64,000 bases of DNA from Nitrospira sp. (lineage in GTDB: Bacteria; Nitrospirota; Nitrospiria; Nitrospirales; Nitrospiraceae), in contig VGXF01000004.1 of NCBI GenBank assembly GCA_016873435.1, positions 1-64,000 of the forward strand, written 5' to 3'. The notes under the pieces were generated by a model. It saw only the letters and a program-made list of their open reading frames with translations. It made no database searches and had not been told where the DNA came from. A program made the translations under genes and the position numbers. Below are positions 26,406-34,908 of this stretch, one piece after another. Positions within the stretch are counted from its first letter, which is position 1. Each line of letters begins with the position of its first letter.

Positions 26406-27695
26406 TTACAGCCAGTTCACGCGCTCGGCCGGCCGGATGTAGATCGGCTCTTCGACCTGGATGCGCGCAACTTCCTTGCCAGACTTGTTGAAGCCTAGCA
26501 CAGTGTCGTTGTACATCTCGAACCGCTTGCCGTGGATCTGGGTCTCGAACACCTTCGGACCCGGGATCACGTCATAGCGGAAGATGATCTGCTGGCTGGC
26601 GCGCCAGAGCTGCAGAACCGCGAGCAGCTCACGGCTGGGCACCAGGTACTTCTCGATCGCGTTGTCCACACCCGGGCCGAACATCTGGCGGGCATAGCCA
26701 CGCGGGCTGTGCCGCGGTGGGATGTAGTAGCCGTTGGGCTCCGTGCCCCACTGTGGATAGAGCGGCAGGGCCACCTGTTCCACGCGGATCGTGTAGTACA
26801 TCGGATGCCAGCGATCCTCCGCCCAGAGGCCGTCCTCCCCGATGCGGACCAGCGACTGCATGCGGATCTTGCCCACGCAGGCCGCCATGCAGCGGGTTTC
26901 CATCGGCTCGCCACCCGTCAAGGGATCTTTACCCTCGATGCGGGGATAGCAGGCGATGCACTTCTCCGAGACCCTCGTGGTCCCCCGGTACATCGGCTTC
27001 TTGTAGGGGCACTGCTCTACGCACTTCTTGTACCCGCGGCAGCGGTTCTGGTCGATGAGCACGATGCCATCCTCCGGCCGCTTGTAGATGGCCTTGCGGG
27101 GGCAGGCAGCCAGACAGCCGGGGTAGGTGCAGTGGTTGCAGATGCGCTGCAGGTAGAAGAAGAAGGTTTCGTGCTCGGGGAGCGAGCTACCCTGCATCTT
27201 CCACGGTTCATCGCGCGAGAAACCGGTCTTGTCGATGCCTTCCACCAAGGCGCGCATCGAAGTGGCCGTATCCTCGTAGATGTTCACAAACCGCCATTCC
27301 TGGTCGGTTGGGATGTAGCCGATCGCCGCCTGGCCCACCTTGGCGCCGCCGTCGAAGATCGTCATCCCTTCGAACACCCCGTAGGGGGCGTGATGCTTGC
27401 GGCCCACGCGGACGTTCCACACCTGGCCGCCCGGATTGACCTGCTCGATGAGCTGGGTGATCTTCACGTCGTAGAACTGCGGATACCCGCCGTAGGGCTT
27501 GGTCTCCACATTGTTCCACCACATGTACTCTTGGCCCTTGGAGAACAGCCACGTGGACTTGTCTGCCATGGAGCACGTCTGGCAGGCCAGACACCGGTTG
27601 ATGTTGAAGACGAAGGCAAACTGCCACTTCGGATGCCGTTCCTCGTAGGGATACAGCATCTTCCGTCCCAGTTGCCAGTTATATACTTCAGGCAT
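26406..27695 (-). CDS. nxrB: nitrite oxidoreductase beta subunit NxrB
   Basis: Electron-transfer subunit of nitrite oxidoreductase, carrying Fe-S clusters from the Mo site towards the membrane. Its 429 residues are the length known from Nitrospira. The cysteine groups are CLACQTC (35-41), CNHCTYPGCLAACP, CRGYKKCVEQCP and CIACYP / RCMAAC, the pattern of four Fe-S centres in NarH-like proteins. It has no own export signal, so it should travel to the periplasm bound to NxrA through the Tat pathway. AGGAGG lies eight bases before the ATG. It follows nxrA by 70 bases. Confidence 0.97.
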   Translation of the reverse strand: MPEVYNWQLGRKMLYPYEERHPKWQFAFVFNINRCLACQTCSMADKSTWLFSKGQEYMWWNNVETKPYGGYPQFYDVKITQLIEQVNPGGQVWNVRVGRKHHAPYGVFEGMTIFDGGAKVGQAAIGYIPTDQEWRFVNIYEDTATSMRALVEGIDKTGFSRDEPWKMQGSSLPEHETFFFYLQRICNHCTYPGCLAACPRKAIYKRPEDGIVLIDQNRCRGYKKCVEQCPYKKPMYRGTTRVSEKCIACYPRIEGKDPLTGGEPMETRCMAACVGKIRMQSLVRIGEDGLWAEDRWHPMYYTIRVEQVALPLYPQWGTEPNGYYIPPRHSPRGYARQMFGPGVDNAIEKYLVPSRELLAVLQLWRASQQIIFRYDVIPGPKVFETQIHGKRFEMYNDTVLGFNKSGKEVARIQVEEPIYIRPAERVNWL

Positions 27696-27765
27696 TGTGA
27701 TTCCTCCTCGGTAATCGTTATCCGTTATTCGTTAAGCGACCACGATTGGCGTTTAACGAGTACCC
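27696..27765 (-). repeat. repeat-like spacer between nxrA and nxrB
   Basis: The 70-base spacer has imperfect short repeats on the minus strand (TTAACGAATAACGGATAACG: the unit AACGRATAACG in tandem) between the nxrA stop and the nxrB ribosome-binding site. It shows no hairpin strong enough to be a terminator. It may set the relative translation of the two subunits or simply be repeat-derived filler. Confidence 0.45.
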
Positions 27766-30700
27766 TTACACCTTGATCTTGATGTGCTCACCCTTCAGCC
27801 ACTTGATCATGAACTCGTTCTCCTGGCCCGGGGTGAAGCCCGTCCGCACCGGCTCCCACGGTCCGCGGGCGCCAATACCACCGTCTTCAGCCTTGGTGAT
27901 CCGGATCAAGCATTCCTTCGGGACCGTGTTGATCGCGTGGTGGTCGACCTGATAGCCCCACTTGAACTTCCAGGCTACTGCATGCTTGCCCGGCAGTGAG
28001 TCGGTCTGGTGCATCGGCATCAACCAGTTCCGGGTAAAGGACTGTTGGGCCCCGTACCGGAAGTTCGACTGATAGCCCGTGTCCACCGCGATGGCGCGCC
28101 CATCGGGCCGCGTCTCGTGGCCCTTCACCGACTTGGCCGTCGCGACATAGGGTGCGTGCTTGGCCATCGTCACGTGATACGGATAGGCCGGGTTGTACTT
28201 GGCCCGGATCATCAGCCGCGCGACCTTGTAGTAGGGGTCGCTGGGCTTCCATCCGCGGTAGGGCCGGTCCACCGGGTTGCCGTCGACGTAGACGTAGTCG
28301 CCGTCGTTGATGCCCCGGTCCTTGGCCGCCTGCGGGTTGATGTGCAACTGGTGCTCGCCGACCCCCGGGGTCCGCTTGTCCATCCGGTACGGATCGCCAA
28401 AGTTCGACTCGTAGATCTGCACCCAGTCGTTCACCGACCACTGGCTGTGCACCCGGTGCCGGGTCTTGGGGGTCACGCAGTAGAACTGGTAGCCCTTCTC
28501 CCACAACGGGTTGCTGTGCCGCTTGATTTCCGCCCACGGCAGCTTGATGTTCCGCACCGTCTTGTCGTCATGGTGCTGCGCCGTGATCGGGATGCCGTAG
28601 TCGTCCGGCCGGACGTACGGGTTGGTTGTCAGGATCGCATTCGGCAGGTACGGCGTGGCCTCCGGGCCTTCGCGATGCGCCACGAAGTTCTCGCCGTACT
28701 CGATGGCTTCCGGCTCGATCCGGTAGTTCTCGTACCGGCCCGACCGGGTCCACATCGGCTTGCTCTCGTTCGTCTCCTCCCAGAAGGGATGCCGCGGATA
28801 GGTCCGCACCATCACCATCCAACCCTTCTCGCTCTTCAACATCGTGTCCGCGTTATAGCCATACATGGTTGAGCTGGCATCCAGCATGCGCTGCACATAG
28901 ACGTCCACACGGTTGATGTACACCATGTGAAAGTAGTCCTTCATGCGCTGATCACCAGTGATCTCAGCCAGCTTGGCGGCCACGCCCGCGCCGGTGTCTA
29001 GGTCGTTCCGGGTGTCGTAGAGGGGCCGGATGCCGCCCTTCCAGACCTGTACCCATGGATTCGACACTGTCACCGTCATTTCTGGATAGGTGAACTCCAT
29101 CCAGGAGTTGCAGGCAAAGGCGACGTCGTTGTGGTTCACGTCCGACGTCATCTCAATGTCCTGCGTGACCAGCATCTCAATGTTTGGATCCACGTTGCGC
29201 ACCATATCGTAGTGGTGCTTAGCATTATTGAGTACGTTCACGTTGGCCACCCAGCGCGTCTTGCTCGGGGTTGGCATGTGGGTTTTGCCGGTGAACACCT
29301 TACGTCCGTACTTCGGGGTGTTGACGATCAGCGCCGTGTCACCATGGTTCCAGTACCCGACTTCCTCACCATAATAGTAGGACTTGGTCTTAATTTCCTT
29401 GCCGTGCGCGTTTGGATCCTTGGTGATGTTGAACGGATCCTCACCGGTATGCACACCGAGACCACCGCCCGACCAGGGGGTCGCCGTCCAGACACCCGCT
29501 TTGTAGTTGCCGGCCCAGGTATGCTGGCCGGTGCCAAACTTGCCCACGTTGCCGGTGATGATCAATACCATCGCCGCCGCCCGGGCAAAAATCGTCTGAT
29601 GGAAGTAGTGGCAGGTGCCTTCCCCGTTGTGAATGGCGGCCGGCTTGATCGTGCCGCTATCCCGCGCCCACCGGACGATGAGGTCCTTCGGGCAGCGGTT
29701 TACTTGATGCACCGTATCCAGATCGTAATCCTGGAAGTGCACGAGGTACATCTGCCAAACCGGCATGACGTCCACCTCGCGGCCGTTGAGTAGCTTGACG
29801 CGGTAGCTACCCGTGAGGGCTGCATCGATGCCGCTATTGGTATAGTGCCATCCTACTTGCTCGCGGTGCAGCGGCACCGCCTGATTCTTCGCCTGGTCCC
29901 AGACCATCATCCCACCCAAGCGCTCGATCTGTTCGGGCTTCAGCGTCTGCACCCGCCCCGAGTAGCTCTTGGAGAAATCCGGAAGTTGATAGCCCTGAAT
30001 AACATCCCTTGGATCCAGGTATTGCAGTGTGTCCGTGCGCACCAGAATCGGGCTATCCGTGTAGCCCTTCAGGAAATCGGTATCGTGCATGTTCTCGTCG
30101 ATGATGATCTTCATCGCCCCGCAGAACAGCGCGCCGTCGGATTCCGGCCGCACCGGCATCCAGTAGTCCGCGCGATAGGCCGTCGGGTTGTACTCCGGCG
30201 TGATGACGACCACGCGAGCACCGCGCTCGATGCACTCCAGTTTCCAGTGCGCTTCCGGCATCTTGTTCTCGACAAAGTTTTTGCCCCAGCTCGTGTTGAG
30301 CTTGGAGAAGCGCATGTCGGAGAGATCGATATCGGAGCCCTGGGCGCCCGACCACCATGGATGCGCCGGGTTCTGGTCGCCGTGCCAGGTGTAGTTCGAC
30401 CAATACCGACCACCCTGCGCTTGATTTTGGTCTACTTTGCGGATCCACGTGTCCAGCAGCGCGCCAACACCACCGTTAAACCGGGTGATACCCATCTTTC
30501 CGATGATGCCGAGCACAGGCATGCCGGCACGGAATTTCATTGTCCGGGTCCCTGCACCTTTCATCATTTCAATCATCTCTGGCGCATAACCCTGCTCGCG
30601 CAGCCTCCGCGCACCCGCCTCACCGCTGTACCGCTGCCCGATGACTACAAACGCCTTGGCGATATAGGTGAAGGCCGTATCCCAGGACACGCGCATCATG

Positions 30701-31203
30701 TCGTCCAGGAAGCGCGCGTTGAACTTATACTTGTTCTTGACCTCCGGGGTCAGCTCCGGCGAGCCGGCATCCATCCACTCCTTCCAGCCTTTGCGCATCA
30801 ACGGGCCCTTCAAGCGATAGGGGCCATACACGCGCCGGTGGAAGGTGAACCCCTTCAAGCACATGCGCGGGTTATGGGCAAACGTCCCGCGGTTGCCGTA
30901 GAGATCTTCATAGGTCTGGTGGTCGTAGTTCTGTTCAACCCGCATAACCACGCCGTTGCGGACAAATGCACGAATGCGACAGGCATGCGTGTCATTCGGC
31001 GAGCAGCACCACGTGAAGGATGAGTCATAGCGATACTGGTCATGATAGACCCGCTCCCATGACCGGTCTGGATAATCGCCGAGGGGGTTGCCCACCTCGA
31101 TCACCGGCTGCAGTGCGGTCAGGGCCAGTGCCTTGTCGGCAATCGCGGCTGCGGCGACCGTTCCTGCGGAGACCTTCAAAAATTGACGCCGTGACAGAAA
31201 CAT
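27766..31203 (-). CDS. nxrA: nitrite oxidoreductase alpha subunit NxrA
   Basis: Catalytic subunit that oxidises nitrite to nitrate at a bis-molybdopterin-guanine-dinucleotide Mo centre. The 1145 residues match Nitrospira NxrA. The N-terminus has a Tat signal (SRRQFLK at residues 4-10, hydrophobic core to about 27), so the enzyme faces the periplasm. Cys67-x3-Asp71-x3-Cys75-x39-Cys115 probably holds the proximal [4Fe-4S] cluster. The DMSO-reductase fold continues through VVVITPEYNPTAYRADYWM and PGVGEHQLHINPQAAKDRGI near the C-terminus. AGGAGG precedes the ATG. nxrC and a chaperone are not nearby. Confidence 0.97.
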   Translation of the reverse strand: MFLSRRQFLKVSAGTVAAAAIADKALALTALQPVIEVGNPLGDYPDRSWERVYHDQYRYDSSFTWCCSPNDTHACRIRAFVRNGVVMRVEQNYDHQTYEDLYGNRGTFAHNPRMCLKGFTFHRRVYGPYRLKGPLMRKGWKEWMDAGSPELTPEVKNKYKFNARFLDDMMRVSWDTAFTYIAKAFVVIGQRYSGEAGARRLREQGYAPEMIEMMKGAGTRTMKFRAGMPVLGIIGKMGITRFNGGVGALLDTWIRKVDQNQAQGGRYWSNYTWHGDQNPAHPWWSGAQGSDIDLSDMRFSKLNTSWGKNFVENKMPEAHWKLECIERGARVVVITPEYNPTAYRADYWMPVRPESDGALFCGAMKIIIDENMHDTDFLKGYTDSPILVRTDTLQYLDPRDVIQGYQLPDFSKSYSGRVQTLKPEQIERLGGMMVWDQAKNQAVPLHREQVGWHYTNSGIDAALTGSYRVKLLNGREVDVMPVWQMYLVHFQDYDLDTVHQVNRCPKDLIVRWARDSGTIKPAAIHNGEGTCHYFHQTIFARAAAMVLIITGNVGKFGTGQHTWAGNYKAGVWTATPWSGGGLGVHTGEDPFNITKDPNAHGKEIKTKSYYYGEEVGYWNHGDTALIVNTPKYGRKVFTGKTHMPTPSKTRWVANVNVLNNAKHHYDMVRNVDPNIEMLVTQDIEMTSDVNHNDVAFACNSWMEFTYPEMTVTVSNPWVQVWKGGIRPLYDTRNDLDTGAGVAAKLAEITGDQRMKDYFHMVYINRVDVYVQRMLDASSTMYGYNADTMLKSEKGWMVMVRTYPRHPFWEETNESKPMWTRSGRYENYRIEPEAIEYGENFVAHREGPEATPYLPNAILTTNPYVRPDDYGIPITAQHHDDKTVRNIKLPWAEIKRHSNPLWEKGYQFYCVTPKTRHRVHSQWSVNDWVQIYESNFGDPYRMDKRTPGVGEHQLHINPQAAKDRGINDGDYVYVDGNPVDRPYRGWKPSDPYYKVARLMIRAKYNPAYPYHVTMAKHAPYVATAKSVKGHETRPDGRAIAVDTGYQSNFRYGAQQSFTRNWLMPMHQTDSLPGKHAVAWKFKWGYQVDHHAINTVPKECLIRITKAEDGGIGARGPWEPVRTGFTPGQENEFMIKWLKGEHIKIKV

Positions 31204-31666
31204 TGTGCCTACCTCCTACGTTAAAAAACTACCTAACCGTGGCTCTTCGAATTGACTTGTTTGCATTACGCAATAACATAATGGCACACGGTAATAAGCA
31301 ATATCTGAACCAAGGTTTCATTTGAATTTCAGCTTTCGAATATTCTCATTTAAGTCATTGAATATTAAAATAAATTAGATGATTTAGCATTCTTTTTTTG
31401 CTGCGCCTTGAGTTTGCCGTTTGATCCGATTTGGTGTCTTTATTTATACTGAGAATCGTCGTAGTATTTAAAATCATCAATAAATCAACTTTTTACACGC
31501 TTTATGACGATTGCTACGAAATAGTAACATACTTCCCATGTGTAACTTTGGATCACTGCGTATTTCGAGAATCTTGGCGTTCGGTACATATTTCATGTAA
31601 TTGTTTTTGTGATTTTGGGTTTGCTTTGGCTCGTATGAGTACTGCGTTTGCACCAAGCGCCTTGTC
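31204..31666. promoter_or_regulatory. AT-rich upstream region of nxrA
   Basis: About 460 bases of clearly lower GC than all surrounding DNA, with no supported gene. It contains AATATTC/GAATATT inverted arms (31339-31345 and 31360-31366), the palindrome GAATATTC (31338-31345) and a near-palindrome TTGCATTACGCAA (31261-31273) about 58 bases ahead of nxrA. On the minus strand TTGCTT followed after 17 bases by TGTTAT is a weak promoter candidate. The region most likely holds the nxr promoter and binding sites for regulators or nucleoid proteins. Confidence 0.6.
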
Positions 31667-31695
31667 TTGACAGTGGGATACTGTCCCAGTACAAT
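31667..31695 (+). promoter_or_regulatory. sigma70 promoter of tRNA-Gly
   Basis: TTGACA (31667-31672) and TACAAT (31690-31695) are 17 bases apart, near consensus, 28 bases upstream of the tRNA. The spacer contains the inverted repeat TGGGATACTGTCCCA (31674-31688), which could be an operator or only a chance dyad. Confidence 0.75.
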
Positions 31696-31722
31696 CCGCC
31701 ACCTTCAGGGTTTCTGAGAAGG

Positions 31723-31797
31723 GCGGGAATAGCTCAGTGGTAGAGCATCGCCTTGCCAAGGCGAGGGTCGCGGGTTCAAATCCCGTTTCCCGCTCCA
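31723..31797 (+). tRNA. tRNA-Gly(GCC)
   Basis: A complete cloverleaf of 75 bases: the acceptor GCGGGAA pairs with TTCCCGC, the D arm is GCTC-AGTGGTA-GAGC, the anticodon arm TCGCC-TTGCCAA-GGCGA displays GCC, and the T arm GCGGG-TTCAAAT-CCCGT is standard. The 3' CCA is encoded. It is transcribed from its own promoter. Confidence 0.97.
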
Positions 31798-31857
31798 TTT
31801 TTAGGCCGTATGGCCCCTCCAAATCAACCGACAGTTGTGCATAAGTCTGCCTAGAGT

Positions 31858-32532
31858 ATGAGCAGCGCTGAGCCCCTTGCAAAAACCATTATCTACTGGG
31901 AACGGGAGTATTCAACCGCCTTTCCGCCTGAACGCCTGAAGCTCGATTTCGCCCCTCATCGCCCGCTCATGTCTCAGATGAGCCTCGACGAACAACGTTC
32001 GTTGGCAGGCGGCGGCTACAAAGTCATCCCGGACGACTGCGGACCCGTTCGAACGGTGGGGCAATACGGATGGTTGATCCGCTCACCCGCTGATTGCAAA
32101 ATTCGCCGGACCGCTGATGGGGTGAAGTGGCAGGCCCCGCCCATTCTACCTGAGGAGCGAATACTTGGTTTCAAATCCTTTTCTGGAACTTACATTGATT
32201 TAATTCTAAACAGCGGTTTTCCCAAGTTGTGTTGCGGCATCCGTTTTTATTACCCCAAACATGTTGGCATGATGATGAAAGACATACCCAACCATTTTTA
32301 TCATCTGCCGGAGCGAACGTTTTTCGTCTGGGAGGGAGTCAAAACGCAGGAGTATAAAACTACGCCCAACCCCTACGACTTTCTGTCTGACTACGACGCC
32401 TTCACTACGAACTTTCTTCTGCAATTGACCAAACCTACTACGATCAAACGGGGCGACCCGATCGGCATCGTCGTGCCCATCATGCTGCCGAAACAGTTCG
32501 CGCTAGAAGAGCTCACGCATCCGTCACGCTGA
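31858..32532 (+). CDS. hypothetical protein, possibly DUF6065-like
   Basis: A 224-residue soluble protein that starts 61 bases after the tRNA. Segments such as VGQYGWLIRSPADCKI, the middle NSGFPKLCCGIRFYYP and the late KRGDPIGIVVPIML recall the general organisation of DUF6065 proteins, which are found with oxygenases or in biosynthetic clusters. This likeness is from memory and not certain. No catalytic motif is evident and the ribosome-binding site is weak. Confidence 0.6.
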   Translation: MSSAEPLAKTIIYWEREYSTAFPPERLKLDFAPHRPLMSQMSLDEQRSLAGGGYKVIPDDCGPVRTVGQYGWLIRSPADCKIRRTADGVKWQAPPILPEERILGFKSFSGTYIDLILNSGFPKLCCGIRFYYPKHVGMMMKDIPNHFYHLPERTFFVWEGVKTQEYKTTPNPYDFLSDYDAFTTNFLLQLTKPTTIKRGDPIGIVVPIMLPKQFALEELTHPSR

Positions 32533-32766
32533 ATGGCAGGGCTGAAAATTGATCAGTATCGTTTGGGGACTGCACAAACCCGGGCCGGCCGATGTTGGGC
32601 GCAGGGAAGCGTTTCTGGAAGAGTGATTCTGCGGGACGGCCCTACTGCCCCTCATCCCTCAAAATGGAAACCCGGCCGCTGGCGAGGCCGGCAGGAAAGC
32701 GAAAAAAGTCTACCGGCTGCCCCCGGGACCGTCAATTTCACTTCGCCCTGCGCGAGGGTTGGCTGT
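32533..32766. other. gap between convergent genes with a minus-strand promoter-like sequence
   Basis: No supported protein gene. On the minus strand TTGACG (32730-32735) and TAGACT (32707-32712) lie 17 bases apart, a good sigma70 match, pointing left into a GC-rich, hairpin-forming stretch (CCGGCC/GGCCGG near 32670-32690). It could drive a small RNA or an antisense transcript of the gene at 31858. No known RNA family is recognised. Confidence 0.35.
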
Positions 32767-33717
32767 CTACCCTTCGGGCACCAGAATCAAGCACCAGGGC
32801 GGCGTCTCCTCGACCATGTTCTTGAACCGGCGGGCGGTGGAACTGGCTGGCATCTCAGGAAAGACGGCGCCGCGGCGGATTTCCACGGAACGGAAGCGAT
32901 AGGTTCCTGCTGGGCCCAGCACGCGGGGCAGAGCGGATCGCAAGGCCATGATGTTGGCCAACTGTACGGATTCGCCCTCAGGCAACGCCATCAGCTGGGA
33001 ATGAATGGGGCCAAACGTTTTCGCGAGCACGGCTGGAGCAAAGACCGTGTCAGCCGGCCGCATGGCCGGGTTATCTACCAGTTGCGAGAGCACTTCCCAA
33101 AAGACTTCACTGTCCACAGCAGCTAGCACGCAGAGTTCGCCGCGCTGCGCCATGACTTCCAGCAAGGCCAGCGGGCCGCGAATCTCAAATTTCCACGGTG
33201 GAAACAACAGGGCCCGTCCGCGATGTAGCACTTCGAGTGCGTCTTCATTGCCTTCACGCACGAGCTTGAACCCCCCCTTGGTCTGTCGTAAGTAGCAATC
33301 GATCACCGGCTTAGACAATCGTGTCGGTTCCAGCGCAAACGTCGGCGTGGCTGGCGCATGACAGGTGACAACGGTGTAGCGGGGGAGCAATTCAGGCAAT
33401 GGGGCAAGCATGTCCATGCCGCCCCAAAATTGAAATTCAAGCCCCTTGGCCTGTTGCCACCGTCCGAGTCGACCCGGGTCCGCGTGCAACGGCCCACCAA
33501 ACATTGAACCGGGTTTGAGCCGGTCCACTCCATGCAAAATAAGGGAAGCGTTGCGCGCCTGTAGGCGCGGCAAATACTGCACGGCCAGCTCATCGAGAAA
33601 CGACAGATCGCCCGCACCCAGATCTAGCAGCGACGGGGCAGCGTTCTGCAACAACAGGTCATACGGATTGCGGTGTTGCCGTAGAAATTCCTCAATGGCT
33701 TGCGGAGAGTGCGTCAT
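32767..33717 (-). CDS. hypothetical protein with SAM-methyltransferase-like motif I
   Basis: A 316-residue protein from the ATG at 33717; a GTG at 33747 would lengthen it by ten residues. Near the N-terminus LLDLGAGDLSFLDELA looks like motif I of class I methyltransferases, followed by LILHGVDRLKPG as a possible acidic-loop strand. The rest is unfamiliar and lacks the usual motif IV-VI pattern. It is transcribed divergently from the CDGSH protein. A methyltransferase role is possible but not established. Confidence 0.6.
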   Translation of the reverse strand: MTHSPQAIEEFLRQHRNPYDLLLQNAAPSLLDLGAGDLSFLDELAVQYLPRLQARNASLILHGVDRLKPGSMFGGPLHADPGRLGRWQQAKGLEFQFWGGMDMLAPLPELLPRYTVVTCHAPATPTFALEPTRLSKPVIDCYLRQTKGGFKLVREGNEDALEVLHRGRALLFPPWKFEIRGPLALLEVMAQRGELCVLAAVDSEVFWEVLSQLVDNPAMRPADTVFAPAVLAKTFGPIHSQLMALPEGESVQLANIMALRSALPRVLGPAGTYRFRSVEIRRGAVFPEMPASSTARRFKNMVEETPPWCLILVPEG

Positions 33718-33830
33718 CGCGGCGCAGCCTAACGTCCGCTTCGGCACGCGTCAAGCCATCCCAAGTTGCCTGTTTCCTTCCAGAGAATCGTCAGGTACAA
33801 TGGGCAGCGTGTTTCATGCAGGAGGATCGC

Positions 33831-34070
33831 ATGGCCGACGAACCCGTCATTGCGCAACGCACGCCGTATATCTTGGAGATCGGTCCTGGCAAGTTTTATT
33901 GGTGCCGTTGCGGCAAATCGAAGAACCAGCCCTTCTGCGACGGCTCGCACACCGGCACATCATTCTCACCCATGGAAGTGGAATTGACCGAAAAGAAGCG
34001 GGTCGCCTTCTGCGGGTGCAAGCACACGAAGAAGCCGCCATACTGCGACGGCTACCACTCCAGGCTGTAG
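33831..34070 (+). CDS. CDGSH-type iron-sulfur protein with two motifs
   Basis: A 79-residue protein with two CDGSH [2Fe-2S] motifs: CRCGKSKNQPFCDGSH and CGCKHTKKPPYCDGYH. Each gives three Cys and one His ligands. Such double-motif small proteins occur in many bacteria and are thought to act in redox or Fe-S handling. The start at 33831 was chosen because AGGAGG lies just upstream; an ATG 15 bases earlier lacks such a site. It is a monocistronic unit convergent with the oxygenase gene. Confidence 0.88.
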   Translation: MADEPVIAQRTPYILEIGPGKFYWCRCGKSKNQPFCDGSHTGTSFSPMEVELTEKKRVAFCGCKHTKKPPYCDGYHSRL

Positions 34071-34150
34071 TAGCCTGAAAGGGTTGTGTATAAAAGTTAC
34101 GGCCGAGGCCCTTCTTCTGCCTGCTTTCCCTGAACTTCAGCCTAATTTTT

Positions 34151-34894
34151 TTAGTGCTCCGTCATGAACCACCCGGCGATGGAGAGTCGTCGGTTCTCAC
34201 CGGCTAATTGATCCACCCGCGCCACGCGGTGAAACCGCGGCACCGTGAAGAATACGACGCTACCGGGCGTGGGCATGATGCAGTGCGACGCCGTGAGCAC
34301 CGAACGGTTGCCAGTGCCTTGAGCTTGATTATAGACAATGAGTTCACCACCCCAATCAGGCTCCCACGTCGCGTGAAAATAGGCCACCATTGCGATGCGG
34401 CGCGTCGGCTTCACTGTGCCGGTCAGTGCATAGGCGTCATCCGTATCGTCGTGGGTAGGTAAACAGTCCCCGGCCGCGTAGGAATAGTAACTGAACGACA
34501 GCTGTCGCCCCTTAATGCTCGGAAACGACTCCATATACGAAGCCAGGCAGGGCAGGGAGAGGCGGTCCAAGAGTTTCGCGCCCTCCGGACCGGCGATCGG
34601 TGCCTTGGCCCAGTTACCCGCGTTGGGAAACGCCCGCGCCACAGCGGGCATCTCGCTGAGCGAAGTCCACGACTGGCGGTTCATCGCCGCCCGCCATTCA
34701 GTCAGCTCCGTCTGCGACCAGACGTCTTCCAGAATCAGCACCGGATCCTTGTGGAAGGAAAACGATTGCGGGTGGAAGTCGCGAAACCGTGCGCGCAAGT
34801 GCGATGGGGTCCAAATGACTCGAGTTGATTGAACAGTCTCGTAAATAATTGTATGGAGGCCCTGCTGGAAAGTCAACCGAGGTGCGGCTTCCAT
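34151..34894 (-). CDS. 2-oxoglutarate/Fe(II)-dependent oxygenase
   Basis: A 247-residue protein of the prolyl-4-hydroxylase-like 2OG-Fe(II) oxygenase group. The iron ligands are His and Asp in LPTHDDTDDAY and the distal His in PRFHRVARV, with a likely 2OG-binding Arg in ENRRLSIAGWF. The preceding strand RRIAMVAYFHATW and WGGELIVYN fit the double-stranded beta-helix. The start was set to ATG at 34894 after AAGGA. The substrate is unknown. Its 5' region abuts the broken glycosylase gene. Confidence 0.85.
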   Translation of the reverse strand: MEAAPRLTFQQGLHTIIYETVQSTRVIWTPSHLRARFRDFHPQSFSFHKDPVLILEDVWSQTELTEWRAAMNRQSWTSLSEMPAVARAFPNAGNWAKAPIAGPEGAKLLDRLSLPCLASYMESFPSIKGRQLSFSYYSYAAGDCLPTHDDTDDAYALTGTVKPTRRIAMVAYFHATWEPDWGGELIVYNQAQGTGNRSVLTASHCIMPTPGSVVFFTVPRFHRVARVDQLAGENRRLSIAGWFMTEH

Positions 34895-34908
34895 CAATTC
34901 CTTGTCTC

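Noticed and set aside
31553-31882. 109-codon minus-strand frame containing GFEPATLALARRCSTTELFP
   Set aside because: This is the well-known spurious frame antisense to tRNA-Gly; it overlaps the tRNA and its promoter and is not a protein gene.
32533-33126. 197-codon plus-strand frame
   Set aside because: It lies mostly antisense to the better-supported gene at 32767-33717 and has composition typical of a shadow frame.
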